This document shows, in pieces, positions 8,766 through 17,349 of a stretch of DNA of 64,000 nt. Source of the stretch: Kosakonia sp. SMBL-WEM22 (lineage in GTDB: Bacteria; Pseudomonadota; Gammaproteobacteria; Enterobacterales; Enterobacteriaceae); contig NZ_CP051488.1 in assembly GCF_014490785.1 (NCBI RefSeq), positions 3,286,001 to 3,350,000 of the forward strand, written 5' to 3'. A model generated the notes under the pieces. The model was not told where the DNA came from. It saw only the letters and a program-made list of their open reading frames with translations, and ran no database searches. How positions within the stretch are numbered: the first letter of the stretch is position 1; every line of letters begins with the position of its first letter. The translations under genes were made by a program, and so were the position numbers.

Positions 8766-8782
8766 CATTTTTTGCCCTCAAC

Positions 8783-8830
8783 GCGGACGGATAGTGCGAT
8801 GCGCCGTCCGCGCTCTTCTCTTTTCCCCTT
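8783..8830 (+). terminator. Probable terminator after yeiQ
   Basis: An 8-bp stem GCGGACGG/CCGTCCGC with a 13-nt loop at 8783-8811 is followed by a pyrimidine-rich run and T7. The spacing to the T-run is long, so efficiency is uncertain. Confidence 0.5.
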
Positions 8831-8879
8831 TTTTTCGCCAGGATTGTCCGCTTATGCTTTTTGATGACGCGGAGTTCCT

Positions 8880-9857
8880 GTGACGAAGACCAACCTGATT
8901 ACCGGCTTTCTCGGAAGCGGCAAAACCACCTCCATTCTGCATTTGCTGGCCCATAAAGATCCGCAGGAGAAGTGGGCGGTGCTGGTGAATGAGTTTGGCG
9001 AAGTCGGGATTGATGGCGCCCTGCTCAGCGACAGCGGCGCGCTGCTTAAAGAGATCCCCGGCGGCTGCATGTGCTGCGTCAACGGCCTGCCGATGCAGGT
9101 CGGTCTCAATACCCTGCTGCGCCAGGGCAAGCCTGACCGTCTGCTGATTGAACCGACCGGGCTGGGCCACCCGAAACAGATCCTCGATATGCTCACCGCG
9201 CCGGTTTACGAACCGTGGATCGATCTGCGCGCCACGCTCTGCCTGCTCGACCCGCGCCAGCTGCTTGATGAGAAAGCGCTGAACAATGAGAACTTCCGCG
9301 ACCAGTTAGCGGCAGCGGATATTATCGTTGCTAATAAAGAGGATCGCGCCAGCGCCGAGAGCCAGCAGGCATTCGATGCGTGGTGGGAGCAGTATGGCGG
9401 CGATCGCCTGCGGGTAAACGCCACGCAGGGTGCGATTGACGGTAGCTTGCTTGACCAACCGCGCCGTAACCTGCGCGCCCTGCCTGCCAGCGCCGCGCAC
9501 GATCATGCCCACGGTGAGAAAAAAGCGCTGGCGGCACTCAGCTTACCGGCGCATCAGCGCTGGCGTCGCAACCTGAACAGCGGCCAGGGGCATCATGCCT
9601 GCGGCTGGATTTTCGATGCCGACACGGTTTTCGACACCATTGGTCTGCTGGAGTGGGCGCGGCTTGCGCCAGTGTCGCGGGTAAAAGGGGTCATGCGCAT
9701 CGCGGAAGGGTTACTGCGCGTAAACCGCCAGGGTCAGGATTTGCATATTGAGACGCAAAACGTTGCGCCGCCCGATAGCCGGATAGAGTTAATCACCGAC
9801 AGCGAGGCTGACTGGAACGCGCTTCAATCAGCACTGTTGAAGCTTCGTTTAAGTTAG
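8880..9857 (+). CDS. yeiR: COG0523 zinc-binding GTPase YeiR
   Basis: This is a 325-residue metal-chaperone type GTPase of the CobW/COG0523 family. It has a Walker A motif TGFLGSGKTT at the N terminus, the metal-binding GGCMCC motif (CxCC type) at about residues 60-66, and the guanine-specificity NKED around residue 155. A short histidine-containing stretch (HDHAHGEK) precedes the C-terminal domain. E. coli YeiR binds zinc and hydrolyses GTP; a role in zinc homeostasis is inferred. The start is a GTG preceded by GGAG at 8871, as in E. coli. The gene is followed closely by lpxT, probably in one transcript. Confidence 0.92.
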   Translation: MTKTNLITGFLGSGKTTSILHLLAHKDPQEKWAVLVNEFGEVGIDGALLSDSGALLKEIPGGCMCCVNGLPMQVGLNTLLRQGKPDRLLIEPTGLGHPKQILDMLTAPVYEPWIDLRATLCLLDPRQLLDEKALNNENFRDQLAAADIIVANKEDRASAESQQAFDAWWEQYGGDRLRVNATQGAIDGSLLDQPRRNLRALPASAAHDHAHGEKKALAALSLPAHQRWRRNLNSGQGHHACGWIFDADTVFDTIGLLEWARLAPVSRVKGVMRIAEGLLRVNRQGQDLHIETQNVAPPDSRIELITDSEADWNALQSALLKLRLS

Positions 9858-9900
9858 CAAGACTACCGTGGCGTCCCTGAAACCAAAAAGAGCCTGCAAA

Positions 9901-10602
9901 ATGAAAACCCGACTGCCTCTCATCGTGCTGCTGAATGCTGCTGGCCTGGCGCTGTTTTTCTCCTGGTATCTGCCGGTGAATCATGGCTTCTGGTTCCCGC
10001 TGGACTCCGCGATTTTCCACTTCTTTAACCATGGTCTCGCCGAAAATCGCGCCTATTTATGGTTTGTAGCCCTGACCAACAACCGCGCTTTCGATGCCTG
10101 TTCTCTGGTAGCGATGGGCTGTCTGATGCTCTCTTTCTGGCTGCCAGCTGACCCGGCCGGGCGTCGGCGCGTGGTAATGATTGGCCTGACCATGCTGCTG
10201 CTGGCGCTGGTGATCAACCAGCTCGCGCAGCATCTTATGCCAGTGAAGCGTGCCAGCCCGTCGATCTCCTTTACCGATACCTACCGGGTGAGCGACCTGC
10301 TTAACTTTCCGACAAAAGATGCCTCGAAAGACAGTTTCCCGGGCGACCACGGTATGATGCTGCTGATTTTTGCCTCGGTGATGCTGCGTTATTTCGGTAA
10401 AAAGGCCTTCGCTATCGGAATTCTTATATTTGTCATATTTGCATTCCCGCGCGTAATGATTGGCGCGCACTGGTTTACAGATATTGCCGTCGGCTCACTC
10501 TCGGCAGTGTTGATTGGCCTGCCCTGGTGCCTGATGACACCATTGAGCGATGAGATCGTGGCGTTATTTGATCGCTATTTGCCAGGAAAAAACAAAATTT
10601 AA
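9901..10602 (+). CDS. lpxT: Kdo2-lipid A phosphotransferase LpxT
   Basis: LpxT is an inner-membrane PAP2-family enzyme that moves a phosphate from undecaprenyl pyrophosphate to the 1-position of lipid A on the periplasmic side. The 233-residue protein has several hydrophobic spans and the three PAP2 phosphatase motifs: KRASPS, FPGDHGMM and RVMIGAHWFTD. The start at ATG 9901 (MKTRLPL) aligns with the E. coli protein. An upstream in-frame GTG at 9868 would add 11 residues and cannot be ruled out. It sits 43 bp after yeiR. Confidence 0.92.
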   Translation: MKTRLPLIVLLNAAGLALFFSWYLPVNHGFWFPLDSAIFHFFNHGLAENRAYLWFVALTNNRAFDACSLVAMGCLMLSFWLPADPAGRRRVVMIGLTMLLLALVINQLAQHLMPVKRASPSISFTDTYRVSDLLNFPTKDASKDSFPGDHGMMLLIFASVMLRYFGKKAFAIGILIFVIFAFPRVMIGAHWFTDIAVGSLSAVLIGLPWCLMTPLSDEIVALFDRYLPGKNKI

Positions 10603-11024
10603 ACACCTAAATAACATTTTCCACCGCCGTGAGGAGGCGATCATTAGCCTCCTTAATGTAAATTCACGGCGGTTGCCTGATTGTGTCATTTTTTAACCAA
10701 CTCAATCGCCTTTAAAAAGAGCATTTTGCCTGCTATTTCTCTTTATTTGTCCATTTATTGACCAAACGCATGAATTCACTTTCTGTATCACAATTTCTTA
10801 TAAAAAAGTGATGAAAAGCACTCGCCATGCATTAGATGTTCAGGTAACCTCGGTCCGTCTTGTCGCAAAGAGTGCTCTTTTACTCTCTGCGCGGTAATTT
10901 GTGCGTTTCGCCACAAATTCTGGCTCGAGTATTTGTCTTGAAACATTCAGATAATTAATCTCGCTGCGTTTAGCATTTTTCATAACGATATTATCGTTAA
11001 GGACTTCAAGGGAAAATAAGCAAC
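10603..11024. other. Intergenic region lpxT-mepS with nested inverted repeat
   Basis: These 422 bases hold no credible gene. At 10623-10673 a 10-bp perfect inverted repeat (ACCGCCGTGA / TCACGGCGGT) encloses a 6-bp one (GGAGGC / GCCTCC). A second stem-loop stands at 10865-10890 (GCAAAGAGT / ACTCTCTGC, one mismatch). At 10983-10999 lies TAACGAT-ATT-ATCGTTA, just before the mepS ribosome site. The mepS promoter and a long leader are presumably here. Confidence 0.7.
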
Positions 11025-11588
11025 ATGGTCAAGTCTCAGCCGATCTTGAGATATATCGTGCGGGCGATACCCGCGATCGCAGTAGCGGTTCTGCTTTCAG
11101 CTTGTTCAACAAATACCGCCAAGAATATGCATCCTGAGACGCATGCTGTGCCCGAAGATAGCTCTTCACTGCAAGCCTCTCAGGATGAATTTGAAAACCT
11201 GGTACGTAATCTGGATGTTAAAAACCGGCTTATGGATCAGTATGCAAGTTGGAAAGGCGTTCGCTACCGTCTCGGCGGCGACACCAAGAAAGGCATCGAC
11301 TGTTCTGGCTTTGTGCAGCGCACCTTCCGCGAACAGTTTGGTTTAGAGCTGCCGCGTTCCACATGGGAACAGCAGGAGACCGGTAAGTCTATTTCGCGCA
11401 CCAGTCTGCGCACCGGCGATCTGGTTCTCTTCCGCGCAGGCTCTACCGGACGTCATGTCGGCATCTATATTGGTAATAACCAATTTGTGCATGCCTCCAC
11501 CAGCAGCGGTGTGATGATTTCCAACCTTGACGAGCCATACTGGAAGAAGCGCTATAACGAAGCGCGACGTATCCTGACACGCAGCTAA
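11025..11588 (+). CDS. mepS: Murein DD-endopeptidase MepS (Spr), lipoprotein
   Basis: MepS cuts D-Ala-mDAP crosslinks in peptidoglycan so that new material can be inserted; in E. coli it is degraded by the NlpI-Prc system. The 187-residue precursor has a lipoprotein signal ending in LLSAC with the lipidated Cys27, and an NlpC/P60 domain with the catalytic triad Cys93 (GIDCSGF), His144 (GRHVGIY) and His156 (FVHAS). It is complete and of standard length. It has its own long upstream region and a terminator behind it, so it is probably monocistronic. Confidence 0.96.
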   Translation: MVKSQPILRYIVRAIPAIAVAVLLSACSTNTAKNMHPETHAVPEDSSSLQASQDEFENLVRNLDVKNRLMDQYASWKGVRYRLGGDTKKGIDCSGFVQRTFREQFGLELPRSTWEQQETGKSISRTSLRTGDLVLFRAGSTGRHVGIYIGNNQFVHASTSSGVMISNLDEPYWKKRYNEARRILTRS

Positions 11589-11629
11589 TCGTTTTATGCC
11601 GGTTACCCTTGGCTGGCGTAAAGTTATAA

Positions 11630-11656
11630 AAAACACTGCTTCGGCGGTGTTTTTTT
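11630..11656 (+). terminator. Terminator of mepS
   Basis: The stem ACACTGC-TTCG-GCGGTGT with a stable TTCG tetraloop is followed by T7. Confidence 0.88.
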
Positions 11657-11755
11657 ATGTCTGCAATATGCTATACGAAGCTTTCCGGGTTTTATTTCGC
11701 ATATATCCCGATTTATATGCGAAATATGATGAACCGCTAACATAGGCTCAGCATC

Positions 11756-13312
11756 ATGCTTACCCGTAACGTCACCATTAATCGACGCGTTGTACTGATT
11801 AGCCTGCTGACCGGCGTGCTCGTCGCCCTGCTGGTCGGTGGCATTCAATTCTGGCTGGAGCAGCAAAAGCGCGAAGCGCGCTACGATACGCTGTTGAGCA
11901 GTATTCAGGCCTCTTATGCCAGTTACTTCAGCACTATTCGCGCCGCGGCAGAAACGCTGCACCCGCTTACGCTCAACAGCTGCGAAGAGGCTGCCAGCGA
12001 GCTCACCTCCAAAGCTGCCTTCAGCCAGAATGTGCGCGCCTTTCTGTTAATAAAAGATCAGCACGCCTACTGTTCGTCCGCCACCGGTGATATGGATGAG
12101 CCGATGAAACGGCTGATCCCGGAAATTGATATTAATAAAACCACCGATATGGTGATTTTATCCGGCACGCCGATGATGCCGACGCAGCCGGTGATTGCGC
12201 TCTGGTTCCGCAGCCCGCTGCTGGATAACCGCGGCGTCCTCGCCACGCTCAATATCAACCTCGCACCCTACATGCTTTACACCGCACAGATCCCCGATCT
12301 TAACGGCCTTGCGATCGGAATAGGCGATCGTGCACTGACCACCTTTGCAAGCGGCCCACTGCTGTTAAATCACCTTCATAAGGCGCCCTATCTTAGTGCG
12401 CAGGTCGAAGGTTCACCGGTAAGGATCTATCTCTACGCCGATAAATGGCGGGCAGAAGATCTTCAGTTTGCGCTGCTGCTGGGTGCCACAGTGGGCATGC
12501 TTGCCGGCCTGCTGACGGCGGTAATACTCGCGGTTCATTTGCGCCCCGGCCGGGAGATCCTGACTGCCATCAAACGCGACCAGTTTTATGTGGTCTATCA
12601 GCCAGTGGTTGGCGGTGCGGAGTTAAAAGTCACCGGTTTTGAAGTATTAATGCGCTGGAAACACCCGACCGCGGGCGAGATCCCACCCGATGCCTTCATT
12701 CACTTCGCCGAAGCGCAGCAGTTAATTGTGCCGCTGACCCTCCATCTGTTTAAGCTTATTGCGCGCGATGCGCCGGTGTTAAAAACGCTGCTGCCTGAAG
12801 GGGTAAAAATGGGGGTTAATATTGCGCCCGGACATCTGCATGCGCCGAGCTTTAAACAGGATATGCAGCAGTTCGCCCTCGCCCTGCCCCCGCACCACTT
12901 CAGCGTAGTGCTGGAGATCACCGAGCGCGATATGCTCAAGCATGATGAGGTTAATGAGATCTTCCAGTGGCTGCATGACGAAGGGTTTGAGATCGCCATT
13001 GATGATTTCGGTACTGGTCATAGCGCGTTGATCTACCTTGAGCGCTTCACCCTCGATTTCCTGAAGATCGATCGCGGTTTCGTTAATGCCATCGGCACAG
13101 AGACCGTCACCTCACCGGTGCTTGACGCGGTGCTGACGCTGGCGAAACGGCTCAATATGCGTACCGTGGCGGAAGGGGTGGAGACGCCGGAGCAGGTGCG
13201 CTGGCTGCGCGAGCACGGCGTACACTACCTGCAAGGGTACTTTTTCAGCCGCCCGATGACGCTACAGCAGTTTATCGACTGGCAACCGCCGACATTTACT
13301 GCCCGGCTGTAG
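11756..13312 (+). CDS. pdeN: Cyclic-di-GMP phosphodiesterase PdeN (Rtn), CSS-EAL protein
   Basis: PdeN is an inner-membrane c-di-GMP phosphodiesterase. The 518 residues equal the E. coli protein. A first membrane segment (about 12-32) precedes a periplasmic CSS domain with the paired cysteine contexts LNSCEEA and YCSSATG, in which a disulfide controls activity in relatives. A second membrane segment (about 228-250) leads to a cytoplasmic EAL domain. The signature reads FEVLMRW rather than EAL, as in E. coli Rtn, and the catalytic ITERDML, DDFGTGHS and AEGVET motifs are intact. It is likely transcribed alone, and yejA begins 92 bp downstream. Confidence 0.93.
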   Translation: MLTRNVTINRRVVLISLLTGVLVALLVGGIQFWLEQQKREARYDTLLSSIQASYASYFSTIRAAAETLHPLTLNSCEEAASELTSKAAFSQNVRAFLLIKDQHAYCSSATGDMDEPMKRLIPEIDINKTTDMVILSGTPMMPTQPVIALWFRSPLLDNRGVLATLNINLAPYMLYTAQIPDLNGLAIGIGDRALTTFASGPLLLNHLHKAPYLSAQVEGSPVRIYLYADKWRAEDLQFALLLGATVGMLAGLLTAVILAVHLRPGREILTAIKRDQFYVVYQPVVGGAELKVTGFEVLMRWKHPTAGEIPPDAFIHFAEAQQLIVPLTLHLFKLIARDAPVLKTLLPEGVKMGVNIAPGHLHAPSFKQDMQQFALALPPHHFSVVLEITERDMLKHDEVNEIFQWLHDEGFEIAIDDFGTGHSALIYLERFTLDFLKIDRGFVNAIGTETVTSPVLDAVLTLAKRLNMRTVAEGVETPEQVRWLREHGVHYLQGYFFSRPMTLQQFIDWQPPTFTARL

Positions 13313-13404
13313 GCGGAAAGAGTTCACAACCGCCGATCCCTCCCCTATTATTCAAGCAGAAAAATTCACGCCTCCGTCGCATTGCGGTTAAAGGGATCCA
13401 GCAG

Positions 13405-15213
13405 ATGAAGTATGCGCGCATTGTTGCTCTGTTACTGGCGTTTATCGCCCTCGCCTGCCAGGCGCAGACCATTAAAGAGAGTGACAGCTTTGCGATTATC
13501 GGCGAACCAAAATACGCCGTTAATTTTTCCCATTTTGATTATGTGAACCCCGCCGCGCCGAAAGGCGGTAATGTGACGCTCGCCAATATCGGTACCTTTG
13601 ATAACTTCAACCGTTTCGCCCTGCGCGGCAACCCGGCGGTGCGCACCGATACGCTGTATGATGGCCTGTTTACCACTTCCGATGATGAGCCAGGCAGCTA
13701 CTATCCGCTGATTGCCGAAACCACCCGCTATGCCGATGACTTCTCCTGGATGGAGATCTCGCTCAATCCCCGCGCCCGCTTCCATGACGGCTCACCGATC
13801 CGCGCCAGCGATGTCGCCTTCACCTTCCAGAAGTTTATGACCCAGGGAGTGCCGCAGTTTCGCATTGTCTACAAAGGCACAACGGTCAAAGCTATTTCGC
13901 CATTGACCGTGCGCATTGAGCTGGCGAAGCCGGGCAAAGAGGATATGCTCAGCCTGCTAACGCTGCCGGTGATGCCGGAGAAGTTCTGGAAAGATCATAA
14001 CCTCAGCGAGCCGCTTGCCCGCCCGCCATTGAGCAGCGGGCCTTATCGCATCAGCAGCTGGCGCATGGGGCAATATATTGCCTATACCCGCGTGCGCGAT
14101 TACTGGGCCGCCGATCTGCCGGTCAACCGCGGCCGCTGGAACTTCAACAATATTCGCTATGACTACTATCTCGACGACAACGTCGCCTTTGAAGCGTTTA
14201 AAGCCGGCTCCTACGATCTGCGCAGCGAAGAGAGCCCGAAAAACTGGGCAACGCGCTATATCGGCACTAACTTTGCGCGTGGCTATATCGTTAAAGATGA
14301 ACAGACCAACCACTCGGCGCAGGATGCGCGCTGGCTGGCGTTTAATATCCAGCGCCCGGTGTTCGCCGATCGACGAGTTCGTGAAGCGGTGTCGCTGGCC
14401 TTCGACTTTGAGTGGATGAATAAGGCCCTGTTTTACGGGGCCTACAGCCGGGCGAATAGCTACTTTATCAACACCGAATATGCCGCGCGCAACTACCCGG
14501 ATGCCGACGAACTCACATTGCTGGCACCGCTTAAAGATCAGATCCCGCCTGAAGTGTTTACGCAGATCTACTCACCGCCCACCTCGAGCGGCGATGGCTA
14601 CGATCGCCAGAACCTGCTTAAAGCCGATAAGTTGCTCAACGATGCCGGCTGGGTGCTGAAAAACCAGCAGCGGGTGAATGCCAAAACCGGTAAGCCGTTT
14701 GTTTTTGAACTGCTGCTCCCCTCCGGCGGGAATGTGCAGTGGGTGCTGCCTTTCCAGCACAACCTCGCTCGCCTCGGTATCACCATGGCGTTACGCCAGG
14801 TTGATAACTCGCAGGCAACCAACCGCATGCGCAGCCGTGATTACGACATGATGCCGCGTCTGTGGCGCGCGCAGCCGTGGCCGAGCGGCGACCTGCAAAT
14901 CTCCTGGGGCTCCGCCTATATCGACTCCTCCTACAATGCGCCGGGGGTAAAAAACCCGGCTATCGACGCCCTGCTCGAACAGATCGCCCGCTGGCAGGGG
15001 AACAAAGAGAAGTTGTTGCCGCTCGGGCGCGCGCTGGATCGCGTGCTGACGTGGAACTATTACATGCTGCCGATGTGGTATATGGCGGCCGATCGCCTTG
15101 CTTACTGGGACAAGTTCTCCATGCCCGGCATTCGCCCCGTCTACTCAATTGGGTTTGATACCTGGTGGTATGACGTAAACAAGGCGGCGAAACTGCCCGC
15201 TGCCAGACGTTAA
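13405..15213 (+). CDS. yejA: Peptide ABC transporter substrate-binding protein YejA
   Basis: YejA is the periplasmic solute-binding protein (SBP family 5) of the YejABEF importer, which takes up peptides including microcin C in E. coli. The 602-residue precursor has a signal peptide with core IVALLLAFIALACQAQ. The family region RFHDGSPIRASDVAFTFQK is clear. It is followed by the two permease genes and the ATPase in the order yejA-B-E-F with almost no gaps. The internal Cys near the signal end could suggest lipidation, but the box is not convincing and homologues are treated as soluble. Confidence 0.93.
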   Translation: MKYARIVALLLAFIALACQAQTIKESDSFAIIGEPKYAVNFSHFDYVNPAAPKGGNVTLANIGTFDNFNRFALRGNPAVRTDTLYDGLFTTSDDEPGSYYPLIAETTRYADDFSWMEISLNPRARFHDGSPIRASDVAFTFQKFMTQGVPQFRIVYKGTTVKAISPLTVRIELAKPGKEDMLSLLTLPVMPEKFWKDHNLSEPLARPPLSSGPYRISSWRMGQYIAYTRVRDYWAADLPVNRGRWNFNNIRYDYYLDDNVAFEAFKAGSYDLRSEESPKNWATRYIGTNFARGYIVKDEQTNHSAQDARWLAFNIQRPVFADRRVREAVSLAFDFEWMNKALFYGAYSRANSYFINTEYAARNYPDADELTLLAPLKDQIPPEVFTQIYSPPTSSGDGYDRQNLLKADKLLNDAGWVLKNQQRVNAKTGKPFVFELLLPSGGNVQWVLPFQHNLARLGITMALRQVDNSQATNRMRSRDYDMMPRLWRAQPWPSGDLQISWGSAYIDSSYNAPGVKNPAIDALLEQIARWQGNKEKLLPLGRALDRVLTWNYYMLPMWYMAADRLAYWDKFSMPGIRPVYSIGFDTWWYDVNKAAKLPAARR

Positions 15214-15222
15214 GGAGACGGG

Positions 15223-16323
15223 ATGGGTGCCTACCTTATTCGCCGCTTATTGCTGCTGATCCCCACTCTGTGGGCGATTATTACCATCAACTTTTTTATT
15301 GTGCAGATTGCGCCCGGCGGCCCGGTCGATCAGGCGATTGCCGCCATTGAGTTTGGCGATCAGGGGCGGCTGCCCGGCACCGGCGGTGGCGGAACGGGCG
15401 CTGGTCATGCGCGTACCGGCGTCGGCGATGTGCTGACCAACGATAGCCACTATCGCGGCGGGCGCGGGCTCGACCCGCAGGTGATTGAAGAGATAAAAAA
15501 ACGCTACGGCTTCGATAAACCGCTCTCCGAGCGCTACTTCACGATGCTGTGGGATTATGCACGTTTCGATTTCGGCGACAGCCTGTTTCGCAGCGCCTCG
15601 GTGCTGCAACTGATCAAAGAGAGCCTGCCGGTCTCCATCACCCTTGGCCTGTGGGGCACGCTGATTATCTACCTGGTGTCGATCCCGCTCGGGATCCGTA
15701 AAGCGGTCTACAACGGCAGCCGGTTTGATATCTGGAGCAGCGCGCTGATTATTGTCGGCTACGCTATTCCACCCTTTTTATTCGCTATTCTGCTGATCAT
15801 CTTCTTCGCCGGCGGCAGCTATTACGACTTCTTCCCGCTGCGCGGGCTGGTGTCGACGGATTTCGCCACCCTGCCCTGGTATAAACAGGCGGCTGATTAC
15901 CTCTGGCACATCACCCTGCCGGTACTGGCAACAGTGATTGGCGGTTTTGCGGCGCTGACGATGCTCACCAAGAACTCCTTTCTCGATGAGATTCGCAAGC
16001 AGTATGTAGTGACGGCGCGCGCGAAAGGGGTGAGCGAGCGCAATATTATGCGTAAACATGTCTTTCGCAACGCCATGCTGCTGGTGATTGCCGGTTTCCC
16101 GGCCACCTTTGTCAGCATGTTCTTTACCGGTTCGCTGATGATTGAGGTGATCTTCTCCCTCAACGGTCTCGGCCTGTTGGGCTATGAAGCAACCCTCTCC
16201 CGGGACTACCCGGTGATGTTCGGCACGCTCTATATCTTCTCCCTGATCGGCCTGCTGCTGAATATTGTCAGCGATATCACCTATACGCTGGTCGATCCGC
16301 GTATTGATTTCGAGGGGCGCTGA
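15223..16323 (+). CDS. yejB: Peptide ABC transporter permease YejB
   Basis: YejB is an inner-membrane permease of the YejABEF peptide importer, related to OppB/DppB. At 366 residues it has an N-terminal span (LLLLIPTLWAIITINFFIV), a long loop containing a glycine-rich stretch around residues 50-62 (GTGGGGTGAG), and five further spans. The EAA-type loop near residue 265 (ARAKGVSERNIMRKHVFRNA) contacts the ATPase. AAGGAG precedes the start. Its stop overlaps the yejE start by one base (TGATG). Confidence 0.93.
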   Translation: MGAYLIRRLLLLIPTLWAIITINFFIVQIAPGGPVDQAIAAIEFGDQGRLPGTGGGGTGAGHARTGVGDVLTNDSHYRGGRGLDPQVIEEIKKRYGFDKPLSERYFTMLWDYARFDFGDSLFRSASVLQLIKESLPVSITLGLWGTLIIYLVSIPLGIRKAVYNGSRFDIWSSALIIVGYAIPPFLFAILLIIFFAGGSYYDFFPLRGLVSTDFATLPWYKQAADYLWHITLPVLATVIGGFAALTMLTKNSFLDEIRKQYVVTARAKGVSERNIMRKHVFRNAMLLVIAGFPATFVSMFFTGSLMIEVIFSLNGLGLLGYEATLSRDYPVMFGTLYIFSLIGLLLNIVSDITYTLVDPRIDFEGR

Positions 16324-17348
16324 TGTTCAGACTTAGTTATGTAAACCAGGCGCGCTGGGCGCGTTTTCGCCATAACCGTCGCGGCTACTGGTCGTTATGG
16401 ATCTTTGTCGTGATTTTTGTCCTCAGCCTCTGCTCGGAGCTGATCGCCAATGATAAGCCGCTGCTGGTGCGCTATCAGGGCGAGTGGTTTGTGCCGCTGG
16501 TAAAAAACTACAGCGAAAGCGATTTTGGTGGCCCGCTGGCAACGCCAGCCGATTACCAGGATCCGTGGCTGCAAACAAAACTTAACGAGCACGGCTGGGC
16601 GCTGTGGGCGCCAGTGCGTTTCGGCGCGCGCAGCATTAACTACGCGACAACGCAGCCCTTCCCCTCTCCACCGTCGGCACAAAACTGGCTTGGCACCGAC
16701 GCCAACGGCGGCGATGTGCTGGCGCGCATTCTCTACGGCACGCGCATCTCGTTGTTGTTTGGCCTGCTGCTGACGCTCTGCTCCAGCGTCATCGGAATTG
16801 TGGTCGGTGCGGTGCAGGGTTATTACGGCGGCAAGATCGATCTCTTCGGGCAGCGCTTTATCGAGGTGTGGTCCGGGCTGCCGACGCTGTTCCTGATAAT
16901 TCTACTCTCAAGCGTGATCCAGCCCGGTTTCTGGTGGCTGCTCGGCATTACCGTGCTGTTCGGTTGGATGACGCTGGTGAGCGTGGTACGCGCCGAATTT
17001 CTTCGTACGCGCAATTTTGACTATATCCGCGCTGCGCAGGCGATGGGCGTCAGCGATGGCGCGATTATGCTGCGCCATATGTTGCCGAATGCGATGGTGG
17101 CAACGCTCACCTTCTTCCCCTTTATTCTTAGCGGCTCAGTCAGCACCCTCACCTCCCTCGATTTTCTCGGTTTCGGGCTGCCGCTCGGCTCCCCTTCGCT
17201 TGGCGAACTGCTGCTGCAGGGCAAAAATAATTTGCAGGCTCCGTGGCTCGGTATCGCGGCGTTTTTCTCTACGGCGCTGCTGCTGTCAGTGCTGATCTTT
17301 ATCGGCGAAGCGGTGCGCGACGCGTTTGATCCCCATAAGGCGGTGTGA
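16323..17348 (+). CDS. yejE: Peptide ABC transporter permease YejE
   Basis: YejE is the second membrane permease of the peptide importer, of OppC/DppC type. It has 341 residues, an N-terminal span (about 19-40), a large periplasmic loop, and a cluster of spans from about residue 140. The EAA-like loop reads AAQAMGVSDGAIMLRHMLPNA. The start is coupled to the yejB stop, and one base separates its stop from the yejF start. Confidence 0.93.
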   Translation: MFRLSYVNQARWARFRHNRRGYWSLWIFVVIFVLSLCSELIANDKPLLVRYQGEWFVPLVKNYSESDFGGPLATPADYQDPWLQTKLNEHGWALWAPVRFGARSINYATTQPFPSPPSAQNWLGTDANGGDVLARILYGTRISLLFGLLLTLCSSVIGIVVGAVQGYYGGKIDLFGQRFIEVWSGLPTLFLIILLSSVIQPGFWWLLGITVLFGWMTLVSVVRAEFLRTRNFDYIRAAQAMGVSDGAIMLRHMLPNAMVATLTFFPFILSGSVSTLTSLDFLGFGLPLGSPSLGELLLQGKNNLQAPWLGIAAFFSTALLLSVLIFIGEAVRDAFDPHKAV

Positions 17349-17349
17349 G

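Noticed and set aside
12541..12672. Apparently degenerate EAL signature (FEVLMRW) in pdeN
   Set aside because: E. coli Rtn/PdeN also has EVL-type sequence and is active; the other catalytic motifs are intact.
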